Assembly (NCBI GenBank): GCA_007694035.1
Contig: RECM01000197.1
Span: forward strand, 1 to 62,348
Reading direction: 5' to 3'
Source: Balneolaceae bacterium
GTDB taxonomy: Bacteria > Bacteroidota > Rhodothermia > Balneolales > Cyclonatronaceae
Length of the DNA: 62,348 nt
Shown: in pieces, positions 29,925 through 40,757 of the stretch
How positions within the stretch are numbered: the first letter of the stretch is position 1
Layout of the letters: the number at the start of each line of letters is the position of its first letter
Translations under genes and position numbers: made by a program
The notes under the pieces: model-generated
Databases searched by the model: none
Told to the model about the DNA's origin: nothing
Seen by the model: only the letters and a program-made list of their open reading frames with translations

Positions 29925-32039
29925 ATGAACTTTCTGGCCCCAATCAAAACCGTTTCACTTACACCGGGCATCCTCATTCTGCTGCTGCTCACCGTGGCAG
30001 GCAGGTATGATGTACACGCTGTTGCAGAGCTGCAACCGGAGCCCGTAGCCATCTACCTTACCTGGCAGCGCAGCCCTCACACTACAATGACTGTTCACTG
30101 GATTACAGATACCCGACCGGAGACGTCAAAAGTCTCATACCGGAAGGATGGAGAGCCTGAATGGTCTATTGTATCGGGCAACTCACAGAGAATCCCATAC
30201 CTGAGCGAATGGGTTAATACGGTTGAAATTACCGGTTTGGAATCTGACCGGATATACAAATTTATGGTTAACCAGGGCAATATCCACAGATTCCGGACCA
30301 TGCCCGCACGGCTTGACAGGCCGGTACGTTTTATAGCCGGTGGCGACATTTACCACCGTGAAGACTGGATGAATACCCTGAATGCCCTGGCTGCTTCAAA
30401 AAACCCGGAATTTATCCTGATTGGTGGTGATCTGGCTTATGAAGATGCCAAACCCGAACTTGCCGGGCGGTGGCTGGTTATGCTGAAAAGTTTTTACCGC
30501 CACTTTGTAACAGACGACGGGCTGACCATTCCAATTGTAGTAAGCATCGGCAACCATGAGGTAGCAGGCGGATTTAATCAGACCCCTGACAAAGCTCCCG
30601 GTTTTTACTCATTGTTTTCATTTCCCGGGCTGCCGGGCTACAACCACCTCGATTTTGGAGATTACTTGAGCCTTTTCGTTCTCGACACCCAGCATACCAA
30701 TCCGATTGAAGGGCCCCAGACCAAGTGGCTGGCTGCATCAATGGAAGAACGCAGGCATGTAAACCACAAATTCGCGCTCTACCATGTGCCGGCCTACCCG
30801 TCATTCAGGGATTTTGACTATATATATTCCAGGTTTGTAAGAACACACTGGGTACCCCTGTTCGAACATTTCGGACTGGATTTCGCATTTGAAAATCATG
30901 ATCACGCTTTTAAGAGAACCTATCCAATTACTGCCAACAGGCCAGCCAACAGCGGTGTGGTTTATCTGGGTGACGGTGCATGGGGTGTGTCAACCCGAAA
31001 GCTGTTGCCGGGTGATCACAGATGGTATCTCAGAAAGCACTCAGACGACCGCCATTTTCACCATGTAAGTATAACGGGCGATCGCCGAAGTGTGCGGGTA
31101 TATAACGAACAGGGTGAACTTATCGACCATTTTTCACAAAGGGTTAAACCGGTCGATCCATGGCCCCTTCGCAATGAGCCTTTCAGGCTATTCGATTTCA
31201 TAGGACAGCATGGGCTTGCGGATAACGGCCCGATTATGCCCGAACTGACCGACCATAGTCACCCGGAACTGGCGGATGAAACCCTGTACCATTCGGCCGG
31301 ACCTGGCACAGTTGAACTTCCGTTTACGGTCAGCCCTGAAAGCGGTATAACGTTTTCAAACAAACATATGGGCGACCGGTATACAACCGGTGTAAGTATT
31401 GCACTCGACACCAGGGGATCGGGCAATATACAGGTGGAATGGACTGCATCAATGATTGAAAGCGGCAGCCTTGAATACGGTCTGCGCCTGCAGTACCGGA
31501 CCGGCTGGACGGATACATTTACCGATATCCTGATGGATGAACATCCTGTGGAGTATTTGTATACCAGGGATTCCGAATCTGTGAATTACCAAATAACACT
31601 GACTGTGGAGTTGGAAAACCAGCCCTATGCCGAGCTTAGATGGAAATACTATTACACCGGAACGCGCGAACGCAACAGGGACCGCGATGGAGATGTAATC
31701 CGGCTTTCTGATATCAGTATAACTTCTGCCATAACAACCAGTACCATATCGAGGCCACCCACGCGCCAGGTTCCGGCGGAAGTAACACTTGAGCAGAATT
31801 ATCCCAACCCGTTTAACCCTGTAACCGTGATCCGTTATGCCGTTCCCGAACAAAGCAGGGTTACCCTTCAGGTATTCACATCCGGAGGTATTAAAGTAGC
31901 AACACTCGCAGACGGTACGGTTCCTGCCGGGTATCACTCGGTTTCGTTTGATGCAAGGGGAATGGCGAGCGGGGTTTACCTGTACAGATTGCAGACAGGC
32001 GATACAGTAATTACCAAACGTATGATTCTTGTTAAATAG
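29925..32039 (+). CDS. purple-acid-phosphatase-like metallophosphoesterase with T9SS type A sorting domain
   Basis: GGDIYHREDW, GGDLAYED, SIGNHEV, ENHDHAF; C-terminal EQNYPNPFNPVTVIRYAVPE...ASGVYLYRLQTGDTVITKRMILVK. Confidence 0.92.
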   Translation: MNFLAPIKTVSLTPGILILLLLTVAGRYDVHAVAELQPEPVAIYLTWQRSPHTTMTVHWITDTRPETSKVSYRKDGEPEWSIVSGNSQRIPYLSEWVNTVEITGLESDRIYKFMVNQGNIHRFRTMPARLDRPVRFIAGGDIYHREDWMNTLNALAASKNPEFILIGGDLAYEDAKPELAGRWLVMLKSFYRHFVTDDGLTIPIVVSIGNHEVAGGFNQTPDKAPGFYSLFSFPGLPGYNHLDFGDYLSLFVLDTQHTNPIEGPQTKWLAASMEERRHVNHKFALYHVPAYPSFRDFDYIYSRFVRTHWVPLFEHFGLDFAFENHDHAFKRTYPITANRPANSGVVYLGDGAWGVSTRKLLPGDHRWYLRKHSDDRHFHHVSITGDRRSVRVYNEQGELIDHFSQRVKPVDPWPLRNEPFRLFDFIGQHGLADNGPIMPELTDHSHPELADETLYHSAGPGTVELPFTVSPESGITFSNKHMGDRYTTGVSIALDTRGSGNIQVEWTASMIESGSLEYGLRLQYRTGWTDTFTDILMDEHPVEYLYTRDSESVNYQITLTVELENQPYAELRWKYYYTGTRERNRDRDGDVIRLSDISITSAITTSTISRPPTRQVPAEVTLEQNYPNPFNPVTVIRYAVPEQSRVTLQVFTSGGIKVATLADGTVPAGYHSVSFDARGMASGVYLYRLQTGDTVITKRMILVK

Positions 32040-32097
32040 ACTTTCCGCCAGCCAGTACCAAGGTTTCCCTGCTGCTCCGCGGCATACATCAGCCATT

Positions 32098-33186
32098 TTA
32101 CCTGGCGATTGCCCGGCCCAGGTAATAGCCCTCATCCCGCAGCCGCCTGTCTTCCCGTCTAAAGAAATTCTGAATCGCTTTCATCGAAACCGGAATTGTT
32201 ATGCCGTATTCAATCTGGGTTATCACATCGAGGAATACTTCGCCTGTATAGGACTGGTGAAAAGCATAATCTTCAACATTCTTCTCAACCGGTACCAGAA
32301 CCACTTTGGAACTTGCAGAAGCGGCCCTTGCCATACCTACCCATTCCATCTCGCCGGTTTCAGCCCTGATTGCCAGGATCAGGCCACCGCTTATGCCCTC
32401 ATTAAACTGCCCGTCGATGAGAAATCCGGAGAGCCTGTCGCGATTGGGATCACTTACTATTGCCCTGCTCACCATTTTATAGCCTTTAGGATATCCAAAA
32501 ACATACACAAAAGAACCCCAGTTGAGCTTTTCGGGATCGCCGATCCCCACACTCAGAATACTTGTTCGCTGAAGGCTTTCTTCATCAGGAATCTTGACCG
32601 CAATGAGTGCAATATCGTTGTTTTTATCCCTAGAAACGATTTGAAACGGACCAAATCTGGGCATGTCGAAAATCATATTAATCTGGCTTACCCGAATCGA
32701 AATGCGTTCAACAATTTTTTCGCTTGCCCGGCCTCTCCTGCCCGTTTGCTGCTCATCCTGATCATAAAAAAATACAAGTGTATCAGGGAAACTCACCACA
32801 TGATCGTTGGTTATAAGAATCAGATTATTGTCGGATCTCGCAATTACTGTGGCCGTACCGGCCTTTGACTGTGTGTAGGCGAACTGGGACACGGCTTTAT
32901 TGTACGTTTCAGCCCGGTTTACATCTTTTTCTGTTACACCGGCGTCTTCACTGAAAAGAAACGTGCTGTAATAACCCACAACATTAACCCTCTTTACAGA
33001 CTCAAAAATTTTGGCGATATCTCTGGAGGTATCCTGCAGCGGATGGTTGGTCTGATAATAAGCCTGTACACCCATATCTGTAATTACATACCTGGTTTGA
33101 CAGGCAACAGATAAACCGGCAACAAATAGTATAAACAGCAACACCAGCCTGCTGAATCCGGGGCGCAATCTGTTACGGGTATACAT
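32098..33186 (-). CDS. trypsin-like serine peptidase, lipoprotein
   Basis: LVLLFILFVAGLSVACQ lipobox; LITNDHVVSF (His), NNDIALIAVKIP (Asp), FNEGISGGLIL (Ser); start shifted inward to 33186. Confidence 0.75.
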   Translation of the reverse strand: MYTRNRLRPGFSRLVLLFILFVAGLSVACQTRYVITDMGVQAYYQTNHPLQDTSRDIAKIFESVKRVNVVGYYSTFLFSEDAGVTEKDVNRAETYNKAVSQFAYTQSKAGTATVIARSDNNLILITNDHVVSFPDTLVFFYDQDEQQTGRRGRASEKIVERISIRVSQINMIFDMPRFGPFQIVSRDKNNDIALIAVKIPDEESLQRTSILSVGIGDPEKLNWGSFVYVFGYPKGYKMVSRAIVSDPNRDRLSGFLIDGQFNEGISGGLILAIRAETGEMEWVGMARAASASSKVVLVPVEKNVEDYAFHQSYTGEVFLDVITQIEYGITIPVSMKAIQNFFRREDRRLRDEGYYLGRAIAR

Positions 33187-33355
33187 AAAATTGGTATTTG
33201 CGTTACGTTTCACTTGCAGTGTATGAGTTATCGTACATAATCCATGCTTTTTATCAAAAATCCAATATATATCCATCCGCTGCTACGGAATTCGCAATCG
33301 AATTGTTCAGTTCTGCAGATATTTCCATAAGTTTGCAAGCTATCTAAAAAAAAAC

Positions 33356-34585
33356 ATGAAAGAATTAGTATTAATCAACATATCGGGCAAAGACAAGCCC
33401 GGCCTCACCAGTTCGCTTACCGGAATTCTGGCCAAATACAATGTTAACATTCTGGATATAGGCCAGGCTGTTATACACGATGAGCTGTCGCTGGGGATAC
33501 TGGTTGAAGTACCGGCCGAAAGCGAATCCTCACCCGTACTCAGGGATGTACTGTTCAGGGCGTACGAGCTGGGCGTGAACATGCGGTTCTCCCCTATCAG
33601 TGAAGGCGAATATGAACACTGGGTGGGCCTTCAGGGAAGGGAGCGCTTCATCATAACCCTTTTGGGCCCAAAAATAACGGCACATCAGCTGAGCAGTGTA
33701 AGCAGGATTATAACCGGAAACCGTCTGAACATCGACAGTATTAAACGTCTGTCGGGAAGAGTGCCGCTTAATAAGTCCGGCAATCAGAGCCGATCCTGTA
33801 TAGAGCTTTCAGTGCGGGGAACCCCGGAAGATGCCGGGAAGATGCGGGCCGATTTCGTGAATGTAACACGCGAGCTGGGCATCGACATCGCCTTCCAGCT
33901 CGATAATATGTACAGGCGTAACCGGCGGATGGTTGCCTTCGACATGGATTCGACCCTGATTCAGGCCGAAGTGATCGACGAACTGGCCAAAGCGGCCGGC
34001 GCCGGCGAGCAGGTAGCCAGTATAACAGAGCAGGCGATGGCCGGCCAGCTGGATTTCCGGGAGAGCTTCACCAAAAGGCTGGGGCTTCTCAAGGGCCTGG
34101 ATGAAAAACATCTTGAAAAAATAGCCCGGGAGTTGCCTATAACCGACGGCACAGAGCACCTGATTAAAACGCTGAGGCATATCGGATATAAAACCGCCAT
34201 TATTTCAGGCGGTTTCCGTTACTTCGGAGAGTACCTGCAGAAAAAGCTCAAGATAGATTATGTGTTTGCCAACGAACTGGAGATTGTGAACGGCAAGGTT
34301 ACCGGCAACGTAAAAGGAGACGTGATTGACGGTGAACGCAAGGCCCTGATCCTCAGGCAGCTTGCCGAAAAAGAGGGCATCAGTCTTGAACAGGTTATCG
34401 CTGTGGGCGACGGGGCGAATGATCTGCCCATGCTGGGAATTGCAGGGCTGGGTATCGCCTTTCATGCCAAACCCGTTGTAAAGGAAAAGGCAGGCCAGTC
34501 GATATCAAGTCTCGGCCTCGACAGCATTCTGTATCTGCTGGGTATGAGAGACCGCGACACCGGCATAATAAAACCGGGAGAATGA
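33356..34585 (+). CDS. serB: phosphoserine phosphatase with N-terminal ACT domains
   Basis: ACT-like N-terminus; FDMDSTLIQAEVIDELAKAAG, GDGANDLPMLGIAGLGIAFHAKP. Confidence 0.95.
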   Translation: MKELVLINISGKDKPGLTSSLTGILAKYNVNILDIGQAVIHDELSLGILVEVPAESESSPVLRDVLFRAYELGVNMRFSPISEGEYEHWVGLQGRERFIITLLGPKITAHQLSSVSRIITGNRLNIDSIKRLSGRVPLNKSGNQSRSCIELSVRGTPEDAGKMRADFVNVTRELGIDIAFQLDNMYRRNRRMVAFDMDSTLIQAEVIDELAKAAGAGEQVASITEQAMAGQLDFRESFTKRLGLLKGLDEKHLEKIARELPITDGTEHLIKTLRHIGYKTAIISGGFRYFGEYLQKKLKIDYVFANELEIVNGKVTGNVKGDVIDGERKALILRQLAEKEGISLEQVIAVGDGANDLPMLGIAGLGIAFHAKPVVKEKAGQSISSLGLDSILYLLGMRDRDTGIIKPGE

Positions 34586-34809
34586 TGTCAACCCGGTTCC
34601 TGCTTTCTATTACCGGAATTATTTCCGGAATTAATGCCGGAAACAATACTGGTACGATCCCCCGATATGTATTCTTATTCAACACCGGCCAACTCTATGC
34701 CGGCGTTTGTTGGGAATAGATTGTACCAAACGCTATATTTGGGATGTTCTGTAAAGTCTGGTTTGAACAGGTGGGTGGCAGCCCTGCCCTGTACAAGATC
34801 AAACCACCT

Positions 34810-34893
34810 GCCCGGGTGGCGGAATTGGTAGACGCGGTGGTCTCAAACACCACTGGTGGCAACACCTTGCCGGTTCGAGTCCGGCCCCGGGTA
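34810..34893 (+). tRNA. tRNA-Leu (anticodon CAA)
   Basis: Acceptor GCCCGGG/CCCGGGT, anticodon arm GTGGT-CTCAAAC-ACCAC, long variable arm, T-arm GCCGGTTCGAGTCCGGC. Confidence 0.95.
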
Positions 34894-35029
34894 CGATTTT
34901 ACTGTGAATTAACCATTTCTGCCATAACCCTGTTGCAAACAATAAAGGCGCCCGGTTGAAGGCGTCCCCGCCGTCAGGTGCATGGGAGATTTTCAATCCC
35001 AAGTGAATGCAATCTGCAGGTCGCACCAA

Positions 35030-35071
35030 ATAAAAAAAAAGGGAACACAAACGATGTTGTATTCCCTTTTC
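35030..35071 (-). terminator. terminator downstream of tRNA-Asn (possibly bidirectional)
   Basis: Minus strand AAAAGGGAATACAA-catcg-TTTGTGTTCCCTTTTTTTTT. Confidence 0.8.
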
Positions 35072-35146
35072 TGGCTCCCCGGGCTGGACTCGAACCAGCA
35101 ACCCTGCGGTTAACAGCCGCATGCTCTGCCATTGAGCTACCGAGGA
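35072..35146 (-). tRNA. tRNA-Asn (anticodon GTT), CCA encoded
   Basis: Minus strand TCCTCGGTAGCTCAATGGCAGAGCATGCGGCTGTTAACCGCAGGGTTGCTGGTTCGAGTCCAGCCCGGGGAGCCA. Confidence 0.96.
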
Positions 35147-35505
35147 ATGGAAATCTTTGGCAAAAAAAATGAAGAACCCTTTGTTCTCCAAGACTCCAAA
35201 TATATAGACTCTATCCTATACAAGTCAATATGTTTTTCCCGGAAAGCGGTTTAATTCATCCGGGTACAGCTATTTATACTTTACATTATACCGGCAGACT
35301 GAACTGCTGCTACCGGTAAAAACTTCCCCCCTTCAATACCGGTTAACTGGCAGAATTGTTATCTTGTTAATCCAGATTGAAACCGCTTTTCCATAAGCGG
35401 GTAAAACATTTTACACAAACACAATTTGTTTATTAGAAATTAGTTATTATATTTGTAACAGGTAACAATAATAACCCCTTTAATCGGCATAACCGGGAGG
35501 TTACC

Positions 35506-36174
35506 ATGAAAGCATTAAACAGAGATCAAAAAGCAGATATACACAGATATTACAGAGTTAAGATCCAGGTCGGCTTAATTGTAAGTTTACTGGCATTTAT
35601 AATTCTGTTCAGGGTCAATCTTACGTTCGACAGCGAATTTGAGATTTTTACCTATGAACAGGAAACAATCGAGATGGAAGAGATTATCCAGACCGAGCAC
35701 ACGCAACCGCCTCCTCCCCCACCGAGGCCACCTGTGCCGGTAGCTGTTCCAAACGATGCAATCATCGATGAAGACATCATGCTCTTCGATTCAGAATTTC
35801 TGATGGACGAAGCGTTTGAGCTTCCTCCTCCACCAGCAGCGGCTCAAGATGAAGAAGAAGAGCCGGAAGTATTTATTACGGTAGAAACCATGCCCGAACT
35901 CATCGGCGGCATTCAATCCGTTCAGGAACGCGTACAGTATCCTGAAATAGCCAGGAGAGCCGGAATCGAAGGTCGGGTTGTCGTTCAGTTCGTAATTGAC
36001 GAACAAGGGCGCGTCACGAATCCGGTTGTCGTTCGGGGGATCGGCGGCGGATGCGACGAGGCCGCAGTGGAAGCTGTAAAACAAGCACGATTTACACCCG
36101 GCTTACAACGGGGTAGACCAGTAAAAGTTAGATATAGCATTCCGGTTACCTTCAGACTGACAAAAGCCGATTAA
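35506..36174 (+). CDS. TonB-family energy transducer protein
   Basis: Single TM, PPPPPPRPPVPV linker, C-terminal YPEIARRAGIEGRVVVQFVIDEQGRVTNPVVVRGIGGGCDEAAVEAVKQARFTPG. Confidence 0.93.
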   Translation: MKALNRDQKADIHRYYRVKIQVGLIVSLLAFIILFRVNLTFDSEFEIFTYEQETIEMEEIIQTEHTQPPPPPPRPPVPVAVPNDAIIDEDIMLFDSEFLMDEAFELPPPPAAAQDEEEEPEVFITVETMPELIGGIQSVQERVQYPEIARRAGIEGRVVVQFVIDEQGRVTNPVVVRGIGGGCDEAAVEAVKQARFTPGLQRGRPVKVRYSIPVTFRLTKAD

Positions 36175-36180
36175 TACGTC

Positions 36181-36218
36181 AACGGTCCGGCTGGCGGAAG
36201 CTGCCGGACCGTTCTTTT
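36181..36218 (+). terminator. first of two consecutive terminator hairpins after the tonB-like gene
   Basis: AACGGTCCGGC...GCCGGACCGTT followed by cttttcc. Confidence 0.8.
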
Positions 36219-36232
36219 CCTCTTGGCAACAG

Positions 36233-36260
36233 GGCCGGCGTTGTACCGGCCTTTTTCTTT
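36233..36260 (+). terminator. second consecutive terminator hairpin
   Basis: GGCCGG-cgttgta-CCGGCC-tttttctttt. Confidence 0.8.
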
Positions 36261-36290
36261 TAACTAATCGGCTACCCCTGTAACACAATC

Positions 36291-37043
36291 TTACCAGGGC
36301 TCTAAAACGCCCTGTTCATATGTCACACTTTCCAGTACCAGTCCGCTTGCCGGGGCCGTAAATCCGGATTTCTCATTAGCAGGATTATGAAGTGCCTCCT
36401 CAAACCACTCAGGTTCAAATTTGCCTCTTCCTGTTTTTACTACCGCACCCACCAGCATTCTCACCATCGACCGCAGAAAACGGTTTGCCGTAATTCCCAA
36501 TAGAAACCCGGTCTCATTTTCCTCAAAAGCCGCTTCAGTAATCACGCACCGGTAGTGTGGCATCATCGGATCACGCCGGCAGAAATTTGAAAAATCGTGC
36601 TCACCGGGGAGTATGTGCCAGCACTGCTTCATCAGCCCGGTATCGAGATTGTGCGGAATGAACCACGACTGATCCGCCAGGAGCGGGTCCGGCTGCGTGA
36701 TAATCCTGAAACGGTACGTCCGGGAAACGGCGCTGAAACGGGCATGGAACGTGTCGGGCACCTCCTGTATACCAGTCACGGCAATATCGCGGGGAAGAAG
36801 ACCGTACAAACTTCTGAGAAAGCGTACACTGTCGATAGGCCCATCGAAATCGAAATGGGCTATCTGCCCTTCTGCGTGAACCCCGGCATCGGTCCGCCCC
36901 GCACCGGTAAGTATTATTTCATCCGTGAGTATGGTTCTGATTGCCTGGTACAATTCCCCCTGAACTGTGCGGGCATCGGGCTGAATTTGCCAGCCGGCAT
37001 ACGCGCTTCCCTTATAGGCCACCCGTATCGCATAGCGGGACAT
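36291..37043 (-). CDS. truA: tRNA pseudouridine(38-40) synthase TruA
   Basis: VAYKGSAYAGWQIQPDARTVQGEL, GAGRTDAGVHAEGQIAHF, RFLRSMVRMLVGAVVKTGRGK. Confidence 0.96.
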   Translation of the reverse strand: MSRYAIRVAYKGSAYAGWQIQPDARTVQGELYQAIRTILTDEIILTGAGRTDAGVHAEGQIAHFDFDGPIDSVRFLRSLYGLLPRDIAVTGIQEVPDTFHARFSAVSRTYRFRIITQPDPLLADQSWFIPHNLDTGLMKQCWHILPGEHDFSNFCRRDPMMPHYRCVITEAAFEENETGFLLGITANRFLRSMVRMLVGAVVKTGRGKFEPEWFEEALHNPANEKSGFTAPASGLVLESVTYEQGVLEPW

Positions 37044-37044
37044 A

Positions 37045-37719
37045 TCAGAACCTGAAGCTTACCGTAGCAAGAACACTTTTTGCATCACCGTAATACGGCA
37101 AACTCAGAGATACCTCAGGAATTGAAGCCGACATACGCCTTGCCGACATAAACGCGTGCACGCCACTTATTATCCGGTTGGCCACCATGAGCGTGGCGAT
37201 GGCCGGAAGCTGCTGCCGGCTTCGGTCTACCCGGTTGCGGATGTCCTGATAATCGAAACGGTTCTGTTCAGATTGCCACATCCACTGGTTCTGCGGCACG
37301 TTTTCGAGGATCTCATTCCACTGGCGCGATCTCTCCTGGAAATCGTTATAGGCTGCCAGTGAATTATGCGCGGCTACTGCAAGCTGAAATGACCGGCTGC
37401 GGCTGCTGATATCGATTCCGGCATATCTCTTCACGTGCGCGTACATGTTGTTTTCGAGCGATCCGGCATTATAGTGAAGCCAGAGGTACGATGTGATGAG
37501 GGTGGCTTCAACACCAAGGTGCATGGCACCCCTCCTGTTGAACTCCCCGCCCAGGCTTAGCTGGCCCCAGCCTGGTAAAACGAACGACCTGATCATGGCT
37601 CCGGCGGGGCTTACGGTACGCCGGTCGAGCCTGAGCTCAGCCAATGGTTCGGCCTGCTGCCCCATAGCAGGTACAGCAAGCATGATTACCGCAAGAAAAA
37701 TCAGCGCATATCTGGCCAT
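37045..37719 (-). CDS. DUF5683-like membrane protein
   Basis: MARYALIFLAVIMLAVPAMGQQ signal; SFVLPGWGQLSLGGEFNRRGAMHLGVEATL typical of the family. Confidence 0.7.
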   Translation of the reverse strand: MARYALIFLAVIMLAVPAMGQQAEPLAELRLDRRTVSPAGAMIRSFVLPGWGQLSLGGEFNRRGAMHLGVEATLITSYLWLHYNAGSLENNMYAHVKRYAGIDISSRSRSFQLAVAAHNSLAAYNDFQERSRQWNEILENVPQNQWMWQSEQNRFDYQDIRNRVDRSRQQLPAIATLMVANRIISGVHAFMSARRMSASIPEVSLSLPYYGDAKSVLATVSFRF

Positions 37720-37726
37720 AATAAAA

Positions 37727-40354
37727 TTACCTGATTTCATCACTCAATTCACTGCCGGTCTCGAAGTCGGGACCGCCGGCCGGATCATCGGCCAGACCTA
37801 TGCTTTCATCTTCGTTTCTGTTGCGTACCGGCTTCTCATGCCGACGTGCCTGTTTCTTGCCTTCGCGTTTTTTCTGATCGTTCCAGCGATGGAATATGGC
37901 GACGGAAAAACCAAACATCAACATGAACGTTCCCAGCCATACTATCGATACAAACGGTTTGCGCTCAACGGTAATCAGTATCCATTCCTGATCACGGAAA
38001 GCTTCAAGGCCCTCTATGTGTACCTCGATCTGATCTCTTGTCGGATCAATGCCCGTGAAACGGATACTCAGTTCCGGGTCATCAATTTCAAGCAATGGTG
38101 AATAGTACGATCGTTCACCTTCGCTGGCCACTATGGCGAACACGGGCTCTGCCGTAAATTCCCTGCCGGTTTCCCTGTTTCTGAATTCAAGTTTCGCCTT
38201 CACGGCCACGATCGAGTTTTCGGGCTGCTCCTCTTCGCTCAGATTGATAAACTCACTGAAGGTGATCGTGAACTGGCCTGAAACCACGCTGCCGCCCCTT
38301 CTCACTTTAAAATGGTTTTCACCCTCATTTCCGGCGGGTGGTTCCTCACCAAGCACACGGGCAACCGCCTGTATGGTCGCTTCATTTTCAATACGCGCTG
38401 TTTCTCTCTGTACAAGCGATGAACCGCCAACATACAGATAGATATCAGAGAAAAGCCCGGTTCGCACTTCGGGATCGACCGTCCAGCTGATGTTGCCCGG
38501 CGATGAATTTGCGAGCATCGGATAAACGACCGGTTCAAGGATAAACGGCCTGCCTTTACCATCGAGGCGTTCAAAACGGAGCGTGTATTTCTGCTCACCC
38601 GGCCGGTTATGGTTGGTTACCTCATTGGCCAGGTAGGTCACAATAAATTCATTGCCCAGAATCTTGGGGCTGTCCATCTCGAGCTGGATCACATCAATAG
38701 TCTGGAACTGCGGGAATCCTTCATCATCGAATACCTCGCCCCGCAGCACGGCCGCGTTATAGGCCACTGTTTCGCGGTCGAGCAACGGCCTGTCGTAGGC
38801 TGATCCGAGAATTCCGAGCAGCATAATACCGAATCCAATATGGGTAATTGTGCCCCCTACTATTTTGGGATTGTTCCTGAGCAGGGTGAGCATCACCGCA
38901 CCGTTCCCCACAACGGCAAAGAAGCCGGCAAACAGAAAAATCATGTGGCCCAGATCGCGGATGTTACCCGTAATTACCACTGCCACGGTTATGATGGATG
39001 TAAGCAGGGTTGGCAGAATCAGTGCCCCCGACAGCGTTTCAAGCGTGTGCTTTTTCCACCAGAGATACTGGGTAGCTACCATCATCAGTGCAATTAGGAT
39101 TGCAAATGGCATGGTCCACTGGTTGTAGAAGGACATTTCCGGCGGGGTGGGATTGGCCACGAACAGACGGCCAATAATAGGCGTACTTGTACCCAGAATG
39201 ATGATCAGCCCCGTTACAAACAGGACCATGGATCCGGCAATCATCATAAATTCGCGGCTGATAACCGGCGAATCGGTCTCCGCCTTAGGCATTCTCTTAT
39301 AGCGGTAGAAGAACATACCGAAACCGATGATGATCATTACCAGCATGAAGATGAGCAACTGATTATACAGGCCCAGATCCACAAAACTGTGTACCGACGA
39401 GTCGCCGAGCACGCCCGACCTTGTGAGAAAGGTTTCGTATACAATGGTCATGTAGGCCAGCAATGCAAATACAATGGATGCCTTGACCGATGCGTTGCTT
39501 TTGCGCTGTATGAGCATGGCATGAATGCCTGCCACCCCGAAAATCCAGGGCACAAGAGATGCGTTTTCTACAGGGTCCCATGCCCAGTAGCCACCAAAAG
39601 AAAGTGTTTCATAGGCCCAGTATCCGCCCAGAAAAATCGCTGTAAGCAGAGCCAGGTTTGCACCAAGTGTCCATGGCAATGCGGGATATACCCACTGGCG
39701 GTACTGCTCCCTCCACAGGGCGGCCATTGCAAAAGCATAGGGCACGGTCATCATCGCAAATCCCACGAATAGTATCGGCGGATGGATCACAATCCACGGG
39801 CTCCGGAGCAGGTCGTTCAGCCCGCTGCCGTCAGCCGGTACAAAACCTGGGTTGGTCTGAAATATGGGGGCGTCGGGCATGGCTTCGGCCAGGGTCCTGA
39901 AAGGTGAAATCCCAACCTTGATACCAAATAAATCAACCCCGAGAAGCATCCACAGCAGAAAAATCTGGGTGAGTGTCATGAAAAACATGACCGGGGCACG
40001 ATAGGTAGCCGATGTCCATTTTATGAGGGCAAGCCCGACAAAGAATGAGCACAGGATCCAGAGCATAAGGCTGCCCTCCTGGCCGCTGTAGAATGCCGCG
40101 ATCAGATAGCGGGTCTGCAGGTCAAGACTGGTATAGTTATAGACGTAGAAAAACTGGAAAGAATTGGTCAGAATCAGGTACATAAGAAGTACCGATGCCA
40201 CTATCATGAATACGCCTTTCAGCCCGAACAGCCAGTTGGCTGTTGTTAAAAAGCGTTCTTTTTCATTGCGCGCGGCCAGAAAATAGAATATGGCGGAGGT
40301 TACGCTGAACAAAAAAGCCAGCATTATGGAAAGATTGCCTATGGTACCGATCAT
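37727..40354 (-). CDS. ccmF: cytochrome c biogenesis heme lyase CcmF-like
   Basis: YSGQEGSLMLWILCSFFVGLAL, tryptophan-rich GGYWAWDPVENASLVPWIFGVAGIHAMLIQRK. Confidence 0.93.
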   Translation of the reverse strand: MIGTIGNLSIMLAFLFSVTSAIFYFLAARNEKERFLTTANWLFGLKGVFMIVASVLLMYLILTNSFQFFYVYNYTSLDLQTRYLIAAFYSGQEGSLMLWILCSFFVGLALIKWTSATYRAPVMFFMTLTQIFLLWMLLGVDLFGIKVGISPFRTLAEAMPDAPIFQTNPGFVPADGSGLNDLLRSPWIVIHPPILFVGFAMMTVPYAFAMAALWREQYRQWVYPALPWTLGANLALLTAIFLGGYWAYETLSFGGYWAWDPVENASLVPWIFGVAGIHAMLIQRKSNASVKASIVFALLAYMTIVYETFLTRSGVLGDSSVHSFVDLGLYNQLLIFMLVMIIIGFGMFFYRYKRMPKAETDSPVISREFMMIAGSMVLFVTGLIIILGTSTPIIGRLFVANPTPPEMSFYNQWTMPFAILIALMMVATQYLWWKKHTLETLSGALILPTLLTSIITVAVVITGNIRDLGHMIFLFAGFFAVVGNGAVMLTLLRNNPKIVGGTITHIGFGIMLLGILGSAYDRPLLDRETVAYNAAVLRGEVFDDEGFPQFQTIDVIQLEMDSPKILGNEFIVTYLANEVTNHNRPGEQKYTLRFERLDGKGRPFILEPVVYPMLANSSPGNISWTVDPEVRTGLFSDIYLYVGGSSLVQRETARIENEATIQAVARVLGEEPPAGNEGENHFKVRRGGSVVSGQFTITFSEFINLSEEEQPENSIVAVKAKLEFRNRETGREFTAEPVFAIVASEGERSYYSPLLEIDDPELSIRFTGIDPTRDQIEVHIEGLEAFRDQEWILITVERKPFVSIVWLGTFMLMFGFSVAIFHRWNDQKKREGKKQARRHEKPVRNRNEDESIGLADDPAGGPDFETGSELSDEIR

Positions 40355-40361
40355 GATTCAG

Positions 40362-40757
40362 TTATTGGGCTGCCGTCAGTTCAAATTCAGATGCGTCGTT
40401 GTACTTCGACGGACATTTAATAAGCATATCATCGCTGTAGAAAATCCCGTTTCGGATTTTACCGATCACTACCAGGCGCTCTGCATCATCAAAGTTTGAT
40501 GGTTTGGGCTTGTTATAGTTCACCCGTCTTACATTTCCTTTTTCGTCTTCCATATGAAAGGAAAAGATCCGGGTCTGGGTGTTGTAGCCGTGCGGCATAT
40601 CGGGCACAAAATTGCCAACCACATAAACGCGGTTTCCATAGCGGTTTTCGGCCTCGTCAAAATCGACATATGAGTCGATACTCTGGCCCAGGTTAATCAT
40701 CAGAACTGATGTAAATCCAATTATGGCAACTACGCCGATTATGACCCTTGGTTTCAT
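40362..40757 (-). CDS. ccmE: cytochrome c maturation protein CcmE
   Basis: Membrane anchor, NRVYVVGNFVPDMPHGYNTQTRIFSFHMEDEKGNVRRVNYNKPKPSNFDDAERLVVIGKI, in the ccm cluster. Confidence 0.88.
   Translation of the reverse strand: MKPRVIIGVVAIIGFTSVLMINLGQSIDSYVDFDEAENRYGNRVYVVGNFVPDMPHGYNTQTRIFSFHMEDEKGNVRRVNYNKPKPSNFDDAERLVVIGKIRNGIFYSDDMLIKCPSKYNDASEFELTAAQ

Noticed and set aside
34799-35191. 130-aa minus-strand ORF with PGAGLEPARCC
   Set aside because: Runs through tRNA-Leu and tRNA-Asn; typical false protein from tRNA sequence.
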